This document shows, in pieces, positions 14,910 through 23,714 of a DNA stretch of 30,180 bases. Position 1 is the stretch's first letter; each line of letters begins with the position of its first letter. Origin of the DNA: an uncultured Alphaproteobacteria bacterium (GTDB taxonomy: Bacteria; Pseudomonadota; Alphaproteobacteria; Puniceispirillales; Puniceispirillaceae); the NCBI GenBank assembly GCA_913042065.1, contig CAJWKB010000008.1:1-30180 (forward strand), in the 5' to 3' direction. The position numbers were made by a program, and so were the translations under genes. The notes under the pieces are model-generated. The model did no database searches, was not told where the DNA came from, and saw only the letters and a program-made list of their open reading frames with translations.

Positions 14910-15987
14910 CCTGCTTGTACCGCTGGCCGCCGAGTTTCAGCCCTTCAATCTGTTCCGCTACATTACCTTCCGTACAGGTGGCGCGACAATTACTGCGCTG
15001 ATCTTGAGCCTGATGTTTGGGCCGATAATGATCCGCTGGCTGAAAACCAACCAGGGAGAGGGTCAGCCGATCCGTGATGATGGGCCGCAGTCTCATTTGA
15101 TCACCAAGGTTGGAACTCCAACAATGGGTGGCTTACTGATCCTCGGCGCATTTGCCCTGTCGACAATCTTGTGGATGCCGCTCTCAAATCCCTACTTGTG
15201 GCCAGTTCTTTCTATCGCCCTAGGCTTCGGCGTTATTGGTAGTGTCGATGACTGGATGAAGCTGCGCCGTCGATCGCATAACGGCATGTCAGGGCGAATG
15301 AAGCTCGGCCTGCAGTTGCTAGTGTCCTTCTTTGTCACCCTGATCCTAATCGAATTGTCACCAGACCAGCTCCGTTACGGTATTGCCGTGCCGTTTGTTA
15401 AGGATAATCTGCTGACAATGGGGCTGTTATATGTCCCGTTCGCGATGCTGGTAATGGTTGGCTCATCAAATGCAGTCAATCTGACAGACGGGCTTGATGG
15501 TCTCGCCATCGTTCCAGTGATGATCGTCGCCGCATGTTTTGGACTGATTGCCTATCTCGTCGGCAACAGCAATTTTTCCACCTATCTGCAGATCAATTAC
15601 GTCCCCGGAACAGGTGACTTGGCAGTGATGTGCGGCGCGCTGATCGGAGCCGGGCTTGGCTTTTTGTGGTTTAACGCTCCACCGGCAAAGGTGTTTATGG
15701 GGGATACCGGATCGCTGGCGCTCGGCGGCGGGCTTGGCGCAATTGCCGTTGCTACACGACACGAACTTGTTCTAGCGATCACCGGCGGTCTATTTGTTGT
15801 GGAAACGTTGTCGGTGATTTTGCAGGTTGCCTCCTTCAAGTTGACTGGTAGACGGATTTTCCTGATGGCCCCATTACATCATCATTTTGAGCGCAAGGGC
15901 TGGGCTGAATCCACAATCGTCATTCGATTCTGGATCATTGCTGTCGTGCTGGCACTGGCTGGCCTGTCGTCGTTGAAGCTGCGCTGA
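14899..15987 (+). CDS. mraY: Phospho-MurNAc-pentapeptide transferase
   Basis: Integral membrane enzyme that transfers phospho-MurNAc-pentapeptide to undecaprenyl phosphate, making lipid I. It has about ten hydrophobic segments and all family signatures: [19 protein letters not shown] (catalytic Asp pair), [29 protein letters not shown] and [12 protein letters not shown]. The start at 14899 ([13 protein letters not shown]) is set by GGAGGGAG about 7 bases upstream, although the frame opens earlier at 14863. The product has 362 residues, the usual size. It overlaps murF by 11 bases and is followed 14 bases later by murD. Confidence 0.96.
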   Translation: MLPDLLVPLAAEFQPFNLFRYITFRTGGATITALILSLMFGPIMIRWLKTNQGEGQPIRDDGPQSHLITKVGTPTMGGLLILGAFALSTILWMPLSNPYLWPVLSIALGFGVIGSVDDWMKLRRRSHNGMSGRMKLGLQLLVSFFVTLILIELSPDQLRYGIAVPFVKDNLLTMGLLYVPFAMLVMVGSSNAVNLTDGLDGLAIVPVMIVAACFGLIAYLVGNSNFSTYLQINYVPGTGDLAVMCGALIGAGLGFLWFNAPPAKVFMGDTGSLALGGGLGAIAVATRHELVLAITGGLFVVETLSVILQVASFKLTGRRIFLMAPLHHHFERKGWAESTIVIRFWIIAVVLALAGLSSLKLR

Positions 15988-16001
15988 GGGGATGTAGGGC
16001 G

Positions 16002-17336
16002 ATGTTGATACCGGCACAGATGGCAGGAAAAATTGTTGGAGTCCTCGGGCTTGGCAAATCCGGTCTCGCCGCAGCGGCACCATTGCTGGCAGCAGGTGCC
16101 ACAGTATTTCTGGCTGATGACCACAAGATACCTGAGCAGTTGCCGTCCGGCGCGCATTTGCGCTCCTGGTCAGACTGGCCCTGGACCGAGATTGATCTGA
16201 TGGTGATCAGTCCCGGAATCGCGCACGCGCACCCAGCACCACATCCAGCGGCTAAGCTAGCAGCCGAACACAATGTTGAGGTCGTCAGTGAGATAGAAAT
16301 AGCAATGCTTGCACAACCTGCGGCACGCATTGTTGGGATCACCGGAACAAATGGAAAATCGACAACCACAGCGCTAGTCGGCCATTGCCTCGAGGCGGCA
16401 GGAATTGCGGTAGCCGTTGGCGGTAACATTGGTGATGCTGCCTGCCATATAAAAGATCCTGGTCCAAATGGTGTGATCGTACTGGAGTTGTCTTCCTATC
16501 AGCTGGAAACGACGCCATCACTGCGTACGAACGTGAGTGTGTTGCTAAATATAAGCCCCGACCACCTTGACCGCCATGGCGGCATGGATGGCTATGTCGC
16601 AGCGAAAGCAAAAATTCTCCAGGCGCTTGGGGGTAAGGGACTGGCCATACTTGGAGAGGGTGACGCGTATGTACGCAGCCTCGCAGCAGCTGAGGCCACC
16701 GCCGGTCAATTAGTTCAGATTGCCCGCAGCAGTGATGCCCCAGCCGGTAGCACTCAATGTCCAGCACTAATCGGCGCACATAATGCCGAAAATGCCGCTG
16801 CCGCTGCCCTCGTCTTGCGCCACCTCGGTGTTGATTTAACCATTATTGATCAGGGCATGGTAAATTTTGCCGGCCTACGCCACCGGTTACAGCATGTTGT
16901 CAGCGCCGGACCAGTTGCCTTTGTTAATGACTCAAAAGCTACTAATGGTATAGCCGCAGCACGGGCGCTAGAGGCCTTTGACAACATCTACTGGATTGCG
17001 GGTGGGCTTGCAAAGGAAGATGGTATTGGCGCGGCGGCACAGGCGCTTGATCATGTGACGAGTGCCTATCTGATTGGTGAGTCAACGCCAATCTTTTCCC
17101 GTGCGCTCGAAGGACGCTGCCCGGCATCAGCATATGACAACCTGCACGCGGCGACCACCGCCGCCTTTGCTGACGCCTGGGCGGGCGGCGTTGCCGCGAC
17201 CGTACTCCTGGCACCGGCCGCCGCCTCTTTTGACCAATTTGACAGCTTTGCCGCCCGGGGCGACGCCTTTACCGGCATTGCCCAACAACTAGCAGCATCT
17301 GTAAGTGAAACAGGCAAGGGAGGCGCACATGCTTGA
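16002..17336 (+). CDS. murD: UDP-MurNAc-L-alanine:D-glutamate ligase
   Basis: Adds D-Glu as second stem-peptide residue. The N-terminal domain carries a Rossmann-like GVLGLGKSGLAAA for the uridine part, followed by the ATP loop TGTNGKST (114-121, Lys119), ELSSYQLE, NISPDHLDRH and the C-terminal domain start FVNDSKATN, all characteristic of MurD. Length 444 is normal. The ATG at 16002 is chosen; a second ATG at 16020 is also plausible. The gene lies 14 bases after mraY and its stop overlaps the ftsW start by 8 bases. Confidence 0.95.
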   Translation: MLIPAQMAGKIVGVLGLGKSGLAAAAPLLAAGATVFLADDHKIPEQLPSGAHLRSWSDWPWTEIDLMVISPGIAHAHPAPHPAAKLAAEHNVEVVSEIEIAMLAQPAARIVGITGTNGKSTTTALVGHCLEAAGIAVAVGGNIGDAACHIKDPGPNGVIVLELSSYQLETTPSLRTNVSVLLNISPDHLDRHGGMDGYVAAKAKILQALGGKGLAILGEGDAYVRSLAAAEATAGQLVQIARSSDAPAGSTQCPALIGAHNAENAAAAALVLRHLGVDLTIIDQGMVNFAGLRHRLQHVVSAGPVAFVNDSKATNGIAAARALEAFDNIYWIAGGLAKEDGIGAAAQALDHVTSAYLIGESTPIFSRALEGRCPASAYDNLHAATTAAFADAWAGGVAATVLLAPAAASFDQFDSFAARGDAFTGIAQQLAASVSETGKGGAHA

Positions 17337-18504
17337 TCGAACCGACCGTTCGCTTGTTGGTATTTGGTGGTGGACTGTTGACAAATGGCTGCTTGCCGGG
17401 GCGCTAATCCTCATGGTATTGGGCGCTCTGTTGGTTATGGCCGCTGGACCGGCGGTGGCGAATTTGATCAACCTGCCGTCTCAGCATTTCATGGTTCGGC
17501 AATTGGTTTATGTTCTGCCTTCACTTGCTATCATGATCACCGTCTCGATGCTTGAGCCAAGGCCGATCCGAGTGCTCTCGCTGGTTGGCCTTGTCGGAGT
17601 CATCGTCCTGATGATCATGGCTATTGTTGCCGGCAGCGAGATTAAGGGCGCAACCCGATGGCTCACCCTGTTCGGTTTCAATCTGCAGCCATCTGAATTT
17701 GCAAAACCACTTTTTGCTATCGTTTCGGCATGGCTCTTGACCCTGTGGCGTGAGGGAGAGGACTTTCCCGGCTGGATCTATTCGACCGCGTTACTGGCTA
17801 GTCTTGTTACCATTCTGGTGCTGCAACCCGATATTGGTATGACAGCGGTGATTGTCCTGACCTGGGGCTTTCAGATGTTCCTTGCCGGCATGCCAATGCT
17901 GTTTGTCATTGGCGCGCTCGCCATTGCGCCTCTGGCCCTTTATGCCGCCTATCTCAATCTTGATCATGTCACGCTGCGGATTAACAAATTCTTCGAGGGT
18001 GGGTCGTGGCAGGTAGAACGCGCCCGCCAGAGCTTCGCCGAGGGTGGACTCTTCGGCGTTGGGCCTGGTGATGGCACGGTAAAGCTGAACCTTCCCGATG
18101 CACATTCCGATTTTATCTTTGCAGTTGCAGCGGAAGAATATGGTGCGCTTGCCTGTCTCGTCTTGCTCGGCATATATGGCTTCATAGTCATGCGTGGCTT
18201 TACTAGAGCGCTGTCGAATGAGGGGCTGTTCTGCCTGATTGCCACCTCCAGTTTGGTCATGCAGATTGGCGTTCAGGCAGCGATCCACATGGCATCGTCA
18301 GTCGACCTCATCCCTACTAAGGGCATGACATTACCCTTTGTCAGCTATGGCGGCTCCTCGCTGCTGGCAAGCGGGTTGACCATGGGGCTCATACTGGCAC
18401 TAACAAGGCGGCGCAATTCATGGTCCACTTTTTCGCGTTATCGCACCAGCAGCGGAACCCTAGCTGATGACCCGACCACAGAAACACCAGAGTTGGCACG
18501 ATGA
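17329..18504 (+). CDS. ftsW: Septal peptidoglycan glycosyltransferase FtsW (SEDS family)
   Basis: Polytopic SEDS protein that polymerises lipid II at the septum with FtsI. About ten hydrophobic segments, with the SEDS landmarks GATRWLTLFGFNLQPSEFAK, the long periplasmic loop with GSWQVERARQSFAEGGLFG and GVGPGDGTVKLNLPDAHSD, then EEYGALACL and SYGGSSLLASGLTMGL near the end. The start at 17329 (MLDRTDRSLVG) follows GGGAGG at a good distance; the frame is open from 17305 inside murD. The product has 391 residues. It overlaps murD by 8 bases and murG by ATGA. A RodA assignment is excluded by the dcw position. Confidence 0.96.
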   Translation: MLDRTDRSLVGIWWWTVDKWLLAGALILMVLGALLVMAAGPAVANLINLPSQHFMVRQLVYVLPSLAIMITVSMLEPRPIRVLSLVGLVGVIVLMIMAIVAGSEIKGATRWLTLFGFNLQPSEFAKPLFAIVSAWLLTLWREGEDFPGWIYSTALLASLVTILVLQPDIGMTAVIVLTWGFQMFLAGMPMLFVIGALAIAPLALYAAYLNLDHVTLRINKFFEGGSWQVERARQSFAEGGLFGVGPGDGTVKLNLPDAHSDFIFAVAAEEYGALACLVLLGIYGFIVMRGFTRALSNEGLFCLIATSSLVMQIGVQAAIHMASSVDLIPTKGMTLPFVSYGGSSLLASGLTMGLILALTRRRNSWSTFSRYRTSSGTLADDPTTETPELAR

Positions 18505-19631
18505 AAGGTGGACTAAAAACCGGCAAATTCATCTGTCTTGCCGCCGGCGGGACGGGTGGCCATGTCTTTCCAGCACTAGCAGTTGCCGAACGATTGCAGG
18601 CGGAGGGTCATACCACCCTGCTATTCACCGATGGTCGTGGCGCCCGCATGGTCTCCAAAACTCCTCAGGCGATAATTGCCGCTGCGTCGCCATTCCAGCG
18701 GGGATTGCTACGCCGGATGCGGGCGGTGGTGCTACTCTCATGTGGCATGGTGAAATCGGTTCTGCGGTTGATGATAAGGCGGCCAGTGGTGATGATCGGT
18801 TTTGGAGGCTATCCCTCATGCCCACCGCTTTTGACAGCGGCGCTACTGCGGATACCGACAATGGTACATGAACAGAATGCCTATCTTGGTAGGGCAAATA
18901 AAATGTTGGCTAGTCGCGCCGGGCATCTAGCACTAAGCTGGCAACAAACAGCCAATCTGCCAGAGAATGTGACCTATTTTACAGGCGGTATGCCGGTGCG
19001 GCAGGCTTTTTTTAATATCAAACCAAACAACTTTGTTCCAGGTGAACCACTGCATCTCACCGTTCTTGGTGGTAGTCTAGGCGCTGGCATTTTTGCCGAG
19101 TTGCTGCCACCAGTAATTGCCACTTTGCCCGCCAATATTCGGTCACGCCTACGTCTGACCCAGCAATGCCGCGCCGAGCAATTGGACGCACTGCGTGCGG
19201 CCTATCGAGAGCTGCGAGTGACCGCAACGGTAGAGCCGTTTTTTGATGACATTCCAGATATCATGGCCAACAGCCACCTTGTAATTAGCCGAGCTGGGGC
19301 ATCATCTGTTGCCGAACTAGCAGCAGCAGGGCGAGCAGCCATTCTTGTGCCACTGCCCAGCGCAATGGACGATCATCAGACAGCAAACGCCCGGCAACTG
19401 GCTAGTGTTGGAGGTGGCCTGTGTCGTGCCGAGGCCGAATTAGACGCGGCCACCCTCGCTGACGATATCACCAATCTTTTTAGCGATGAGGAAAAATTGG
19501 CACAAATGGGCCGGAACGCGCGCAAACTGGCAATGCCTTACGCCGCCCAGACGATTGTCGATTATGCGCTGGCGCTTGGCGACAACAACAGCCAGCAGCC
19601 AGCACACAGCATTTCAAGAGGTCGGTCATGA
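18501..19631 (+). CDS. murG: UDP-GlcNAc:lipid I N-acetylglucosaminyltransferase
   Basis: Peripheral membrane GT-B enzyme that converts lipid I to lipid II. The N-terminal Gly-rich loop is AAGGTGGHVFPALAVAERL (about 13-31), with a further Gly-rich FGGYPSCPPLL, HEQNAYLGRANKML, and in the C-terminal half ISRAGASSVAELAAAGRAA and PLPSAMDDHQTANA, where UDP-GlcNAc is bound. Length 376 fits. It overlaps both ftsW and murC by ATGA. The VLGGSLGA loop opening the second domain is intact, so the enzyme should be active. Confidence 0.96.
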   Translation: MKGGLKTGKFICLAAGGTGGHVFPALAVAERLQAEGHTTLLFTDGRGARMVSKTPQAIIAAASPFQRGLLRRMRAVVLLSCGMVKSVLRLMIRRPVVMIGFGGYPSCPPLLTAALLRIPTMVHEQNAYLGRANKMLASRAGHLALSWQQTANLPENVTYFTGGMPVRQAFFNIKPNNFVPGEPLHLTVLGGSLGAGIFAELLPPVIATLPANIRSRLRLTQQCRAEQLDALRAAYRELRVTATVEPFFDDIPDIMANSHLVISRAGASSVAELAAAGRAAILVPLPSAMDDHQTANARQLASVGGGLCRAEAELDAATLADDITNLFSDEEKLAQMGRNARKLAMPYAAQTIVDYALALGDNNSQQPAHSISRGRS

Positions 19632-21064
19632 GCGAACTGCCCCTCTCAATCGGCACCCTCCATTTTACCGGCATTGGCGGCATCGGCATGAGCGGTATTG
19701 CCGAGATATTGTTTGAGATGGGATATCGAGTACAAGGAAGCGACATGTCGGACAACGCCAATGTAAAACGACTGCGGGCCAAGGGCATTCCTGTAATGTG
19801 TGGCCAGAATGCTGACAATCTCGGAGATGCTTCAATTGTCGTCACCTCAACCGCAATTAGACCTGACAATGCCGAAGTAATGGCAGCACGTGAGCGCTTT
19901 CTGCCCATTGTCCATCGGGCAGAAATGCTTGGGGAATTGATGCGTCTGCGTTGGTCAGTTGCGGTTGCCGGGACGCATGGTAAGACAACCACAACCTCGC
20001 TAGTGGCAACTTTGCTTGATAGCGCCGGCATTGACCCCACCGTGGTCAATGGCGGCATCATCACCGGCTGGGGCAGCAATGCTCGACTTGGCAAAGGCCA
20101 ATGGATGGTCGTCGAAGCGGATGAGTCCGATGGCTCATTTGCTAAGCTCAACCCGACCGTAGCCGTGGTCACCAATATTGACCCGGAACATCTTGATCAT
20201 CATGGCAGCTATGAGGCGCTGGAACAGGCTTTCCTAAATTTTGTCTCGTCAATTCCTTTCTACGGCTTTGCTACCCTGTGCATCGACCATCCCGCCGTGC
20301 AGCGGATGATGGCTGGGATCAAAGACCGGCGAATTATTACTTATGGCTCGGCAGCAAACGCCGATGTCCGCGCAGTGAATGTGCGCTCTGAAGGTGGATC
20401 AATGGTTTTCGATGTGCAGCTGTCGGATCGGATTTGTGACGGGTTGGACAGGATGAGCGATGTCCACCTACCGATGCTTGGTGACCATAATGCACAGAAC
20501 TGCCTTGCAGCAATCGCCGTCGCACTGGAAATGAATGTTGCTCCAGAGCGCATCATCGGAACCTTGGCAAAATTCGGAGGGGTTGGGCGGCGTTTTGACA
20601 AGAAAGGCGTCAGCCAGGGTGTCACCGTGATCGATGATTACGGGCATCACCCCGTCGAGATCAAGGCTGCCTTGCAAGCTGGGCGCATGCTATGTGCCGA
20701 GAACAAGCTGGTCGCCGTCGTCCAGCCACATCGCTACAGCCGCCTCTCCGAACTGTTTGCCGATTTCTGTGCCTGTTTCAATGACGCTGACGAAGTGCTA
20801 GTTGCTGATGTCTACGCGGCCGGTGAGGAACCGATTGAGGGTGCTGACAAACTGGGTTTGGTCAATGGTCTGCGAGACCATGGCCACAAAGGGTCTGCTG
20901 TGCTGGAGTCGCCTGCGCATCTGGCGGCTGAAATCGCCGCCCGTACTGAACCCGGCGATCTGGTGATGTGCCTTGGAGCCGGAGATATCACCAGTTGGGC
21001 CGCCGCATTGCCCGAACAACTGGACGTAATTCACGGGTCAGCAACGAGGGAGACAAGCAAATGA
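19628..21064 (+). CDS. murC: UDP-MurNAc:L-alanine ligase
   Basis: First Mur ligase, adding L-Ala to UDP-MurNAc. Starts with the Rossmann-like GIGGIGMSGIAEIL (about 16-29), then the ATP loop GTHGKTTTTS (from 115, Lys119), VVEADESDGSF, NIDPEHLDHHGSY, and in the C-terminal domain DDYGHHPVEI and QPHRYSRL, all diagnostic for MurC. Length 478 is usual. The gene overlaps murG and murB by ATGA, which suggests translational coupling with its substrate-supplying partner MurB. Confidence 0.96.
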   Translation: MSELPLSIGTLHFTGIGGIGMSGIAEILFEMGYRVQGSDMSDNANVKRLRAKGIPVMCGQNADNLGDASIVVTSTAIRPDNAEVMAARERFLPIVHRAEMLGELMRLRWSVAVAGTHGKTTTTSLVATLLDSAGIDPTVVNGGIITGWGSNARLGKGQWMVVEADESDGSFAKLNPTVAVVTNIDPEHLDHHGSYEALEQAFLNFVSSIPFYGFATLCIDHPAVQRMMAGIKDRRIITYGSAANADVRAVNVRSEGGSMVFDVQLSDRICDGLDRMSDVHLPMLGDHNAQNCLAAIAVALEMNVAPERIIGTLAKFGGVGRRFDKKGVSQGVTVIDDYGHHPVEIKAALQAGRMLCAENKLVAVVQPHRYSRLSELFADFCACFNDADEVLVADVYAAGEEPIEGADKLGLVNGLRDHGHKGSAVLESPAHLAAEIAARTEPGDLVMCLGAGDITSWAAALPEQLDVIHGSATRETSK

Positions 21065-21978
21065 GCCTGCTTGACCGTCTCCCCACAGTACGCGGCAGCT
21101 ATGCCGAACAGGCATCCATGGCCCACCACACCTGGTTCGGCGTCGGTGGTCCAGCCGATGTTATCTTCTGCCCAGCCGATGCCATTGATCTTGGCACCTT
21201 TCTGGCCGCCTGTCCTGCAGATATACCTTTGTTGGCAATCGGTGCGGGATCGAATCTTCTGGTTCGTGATGGTGGCGTCGCAGGTGTGGTAATCCGCCTG
21301 ACCATGGGTCTGCAAACAATCAGCCATGAAGGCAGCATCATCACCGCTCAAACCGGCGCACTTGATGCCGATGTCGCACGCTATGCGGCGAAAGCCGGCC
21401 TTGCCGGCCTGGAATTCCTAATTGGCATTCCAGGCAGCATTGGTGGCGGCCTCCGGATGAATGCCGGTGCCTATGGAGGCGAGTTCAAGGATATCGTGAT
21501 CACCGCCCATGGATTTGACCGGCAAGGCAATACCATCACCGCAACACCAACCGATATGGGGATGGCATATCGCCACACTGACGCCCCAGCAGACTGGATT
21601 TTTACCTCCACCACCCTTCAAGCAACACCAGGGGACACAAGCAAAATCAGAGCCCGTATGAAGGAGATTATTGCCAGCCGCGGCGATGCCCAGCCGCGCG
21701 GCGTACGCACAGGGGGCAGCACTTTTGCCAATCCGGAGGGGAGCAAGGCATGGCAGGAAATTGACCGTGTCGGATGCCGCGGCCTCTCCGTTGGCGGTGC
21801 AAAGATATCGGAAAAGCACTGCAATTTTCTGATTAATACAGGTGATGCAACTGCATCCGATATTGAAACGCTTGGCGAGACTGTACGCGCCCGCGTAGCC
21901 GCCAGCGGCGGCCCCAATCTGCGTTGGGAAATCCGTCGTGTTGGCCGCAATGATGACAGCAAGGGAGCGGCCCCATGA
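21061..21978 (+). CDS. murB: UDP-N-acetylenolpyruvoylglucosamine reductase
   Basis: FAD-dependent reductase that makes UDP-MurNAc from the enolpyruvyl intermediate with NADPH. FAD-binding strings are HHTWFGVGGPAD, GAGSNLLVRDGGVAG and GIPGSIGGGLRMNAGAYGGE; the catalytic region has PRGVRTGGSTFANPEG, where the Ser supplies the proton, and WQEIDRVGCRGL with KHCNFLIN, as in type I-like alphaproteobacterial MurB. The start at 21061 (MSLLDRLP) is chosen over the open frame from 20968: it gives 305 residues and an ATGA overlap with murC, with GGGAG upstream. It overlaps ddl by ATGA. Confidence 0.95.
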   Translation: MSLLDRLPTVRGSYAEQASMAHHTWFGVGGPADVIFCPADAIDLGTFLAACPADIPLLAIGAGSNLLVRDGGVAGVVIRLTMGLQTISHEGSIITAQTGALDADVARYAAKAGLAGLEFLIGIPGSIGGGLRMNAGAYGGEFKDIVITAHGFDRQGNTITATPTDMGMAYRHTDAPADWIFTSTTLQATPGDTSKIRARMKEIIASRGDAQPRGVRTGGSTFANPEGSKAWQEIDRVGCRGLSVGGAKISEKHCNFLINTGDATASDIETLGETVRARVAASGGPNLRWEIRRVGRNDDSKGAAP

Positions 21979-22877
21979 CCACTGATCGCGTCGCCGTTTT
22001 AATGGGGGGGTGGACCTCGGAGGCATCGGTAAGTCGGGTGTCCGCCAGCTTCTGTGGCCAAGCGGCCCGCAATGCGGGGTGGGATGCAATCGAGATTGAG
22101 GTTGATCGTGATCTACCGGCAAAGCTACGCGAAATTAGCCCGGGGCGTGTATTCAACGCGCTGCATGGCCAAATCGGTGAGGATGGCAATGTGCAGGGTC
22201 TGTTGAACATCATGAACATCCCCTACACGCACAGTGGTCTATTGGCGTCAGCAATTGCTATGGACAAAATCATGGCAAAGCGCTTGCTGGCAATGGCTGG
22301 GATCACGGTGCCCCGGGATATTCTGCTGATCGAGGACAGCCGCGTCTATCCGCAGAACTGCTCGCAGCCACATGTGATCAAGCCACGCAATGATGGCTCT
22401 AGTGTTGGCGTGGTGATTGTCAAGGAAGGTGATGAGGCACCGCAGCGCAGCCATTGGAACCTCGAGACGCAGCTGATCTGCGAACCTTTCATTCCCGGCC
22501 GCGAACTGACCGTTACAGTTCTTGACGGCACTGCTCTCTGTGTCACCGAAATCAAGCAGGAAAATGAATTCTATGATTTTGATGCCAAATATGCAGCCGG
22601 TGGCTCGCAACACATTTTGCCAGCCGACATTCTCGAACCGGTAACATTACAGGCCTGCGATTGGGCCGAACGCGCCTATCGCACGATTGGCTGCCGTGGC
22701 GTCATCCGCGCCGATTATCGTTGGGATGAGAAAAACGGCCAGCTCTACATGCTGGAGATCAACACTGTTCCTGGCATGACAGCGACTTCACTCGTTCCCG
22801 AACAGGCCCGTTTCATAGGGTTGTCAGGGGAAGAGCTAATCAATCATTTGCTGGAGATGGCCCAATGCGACGACTGA
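21975..22877 (+). CDS. ddl: D-alanine--D-alanine ligase
   Basis: ATP-grasp enzyme making the D-Ala-D-Ala dipeptide used by MurF. The N-terminus has MGGWTSEASVS with the catalytic Glu, then HGQIGEDGNVQGLL, the ATP-grasp lysine region VIKPRNDGSSVGVVIVKEG, EPFIPGRELTVTVL, and the metal-binding EINTVPGMTATSLVPEQA near the end. Length 300 matches the DdlB type. It overlaps murB by ATGA and ftsQ by 13 bases. All catalytic blocks are intact. Confidence 0.96.
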   Translation: MTTDRVAVLMGGWTSEASVSRVSASFCGQAARNAGWDAIEIEVDRDLPAKLREISPGRVFNALHGQIGEDGNVQGLLNIMNIPYTHSGLLASAIAMDKIMAKRLLAMAGITVPRDILLIEDSRVYPQNCSQPHVIKPRNDGSSVGVVIVKEGDEAPQRSHWNLETQLICEPFIPGRELTVTVLDGTALCVTEIKQENEFYDFDAKYAAGGSQHILPADILEPVTLQACDWAERAYRTIGCRGVIRADYRWDEKNGQLYMLEINTVPGMTATSLVPEQARFIGLSGEELINHLLEMAQCDD

Positions 22878-23683
22878 TTCCATCGATAGGCAAAGCTCGA
22901 CAGGTACCAGAAACTGCGCCAAAGCAACAGCGCCGCCTGCCCCGAATAAAGCTGTTTTTCTTTGCCATTTTAACGATCGCTTCGACCATTACCGCCGGAT
23001 ACGGCGTTATGGAACGCGACCAGCTGACCCGTGATCTGATTCATTTAAGCGGTGATCTGGGTCTGAACTTGCAATATATTCAGGTCACTGGTCGTTCACA
23101 CACGCCAACAGAAATGTTAGTTGCTGCAACCGACATCAAGATGGGTCAACCGTTGCTGGGTATCCCACTAGCCGCAGTGCATCGCAATCTCACGCAGATT
23201 GGCTGGGTGGAGTCCGCAATTGTCGAACGGTTGATGCCCTCAACGATTAAAATCACAATTACCGAGCGCATCCCTCTTGCTCTCCTGCAGACGCGCAATG
23301 GTCACGAGTTGATCGACAAGAGGGGCACCATAATCGATGGCGCCGACCCCACCGAATTTTCTCATCTGACAGTTGTTGCTGGGAAAGATGCTGCAATTAA
23401 CGCCGGCCTAATTCTCGATGTCCTGAAAACTGAACCAGAGCTATTTGCCGAGGTCTGGGCCGTAACCTATCAATCGGGCCGCAGATGGGACGTACATCTA
23501 CGTAATGGCATCGATATTAGGCTTCCAGAGACCGACCCAAACACCGCCTGGTCACGTCTCGCGATCGTAGATCACAAAAAGAATATTATTGGCCGTGATC
23601 TGGCAGTTATTGATCTAAGAGTTCCTGAACAACTGATTGTCGAGCCAAACATCCCGGTGCGTGGTGAGGGGCAAAACACATGA
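22865..23683 (+). CDS. ftsQ: Cell division protein FtsQ
   Basis: Bitopic divisome scaffold, central to the FtsQ-FtsL-FtsB complex. A basic Pro-rich cytoplasmic tail (1-28), one membrane span at about 29-48 (KLFFFAILTIASTITAGYGV), then the POTRA domain at about 69-140 (YIQVTGRSHTPTEML and WVESAIVERLMPSTIKITI) and the beta domain (IPLALLQTRNG onward). Length 272 is typical. It starts inside ddl (13-base overlap) and is followed 31 bases later by ftsA. The residues near position 138, ERIPLALLQ, are the usual junction of the POTRA and beta domains. Confidence 0.93.
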   Translation: MRRLIPSIGKARQVPETAPKQQRRLPRIKLFFFAILTIASTITAGYGVMERDQLTRDLIHLSGDLGLNLQYIQVTGRSHTPTEMLVAATDIKMGQPLLGIPLAAVHRNLTQIGWVESAIVERLMPSTIKITITERIPLALLQTRNGHELIDKRGTIIDGADPTEFSHLTVVAGKDAAINAGLILDVLKTEPELFAEVWAVTYQSGRRWDVHLRNGIDIRLPETDPNTAWSRLAIVDHKKNIIGRDLAVIDLRVPEQLIVEPNIPVRGEGQNT

Positions 23684-23714
23684 ACATTCAGAAAAAAATA
23701 ACTGGGAGACCGAG

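Noticed and set aside
23637..23714. Upstream extension of ftsA
   Set aside because: The added residues overlap ftsQ and are not family-like; a good ribosome site precedes the ATG at 23715.
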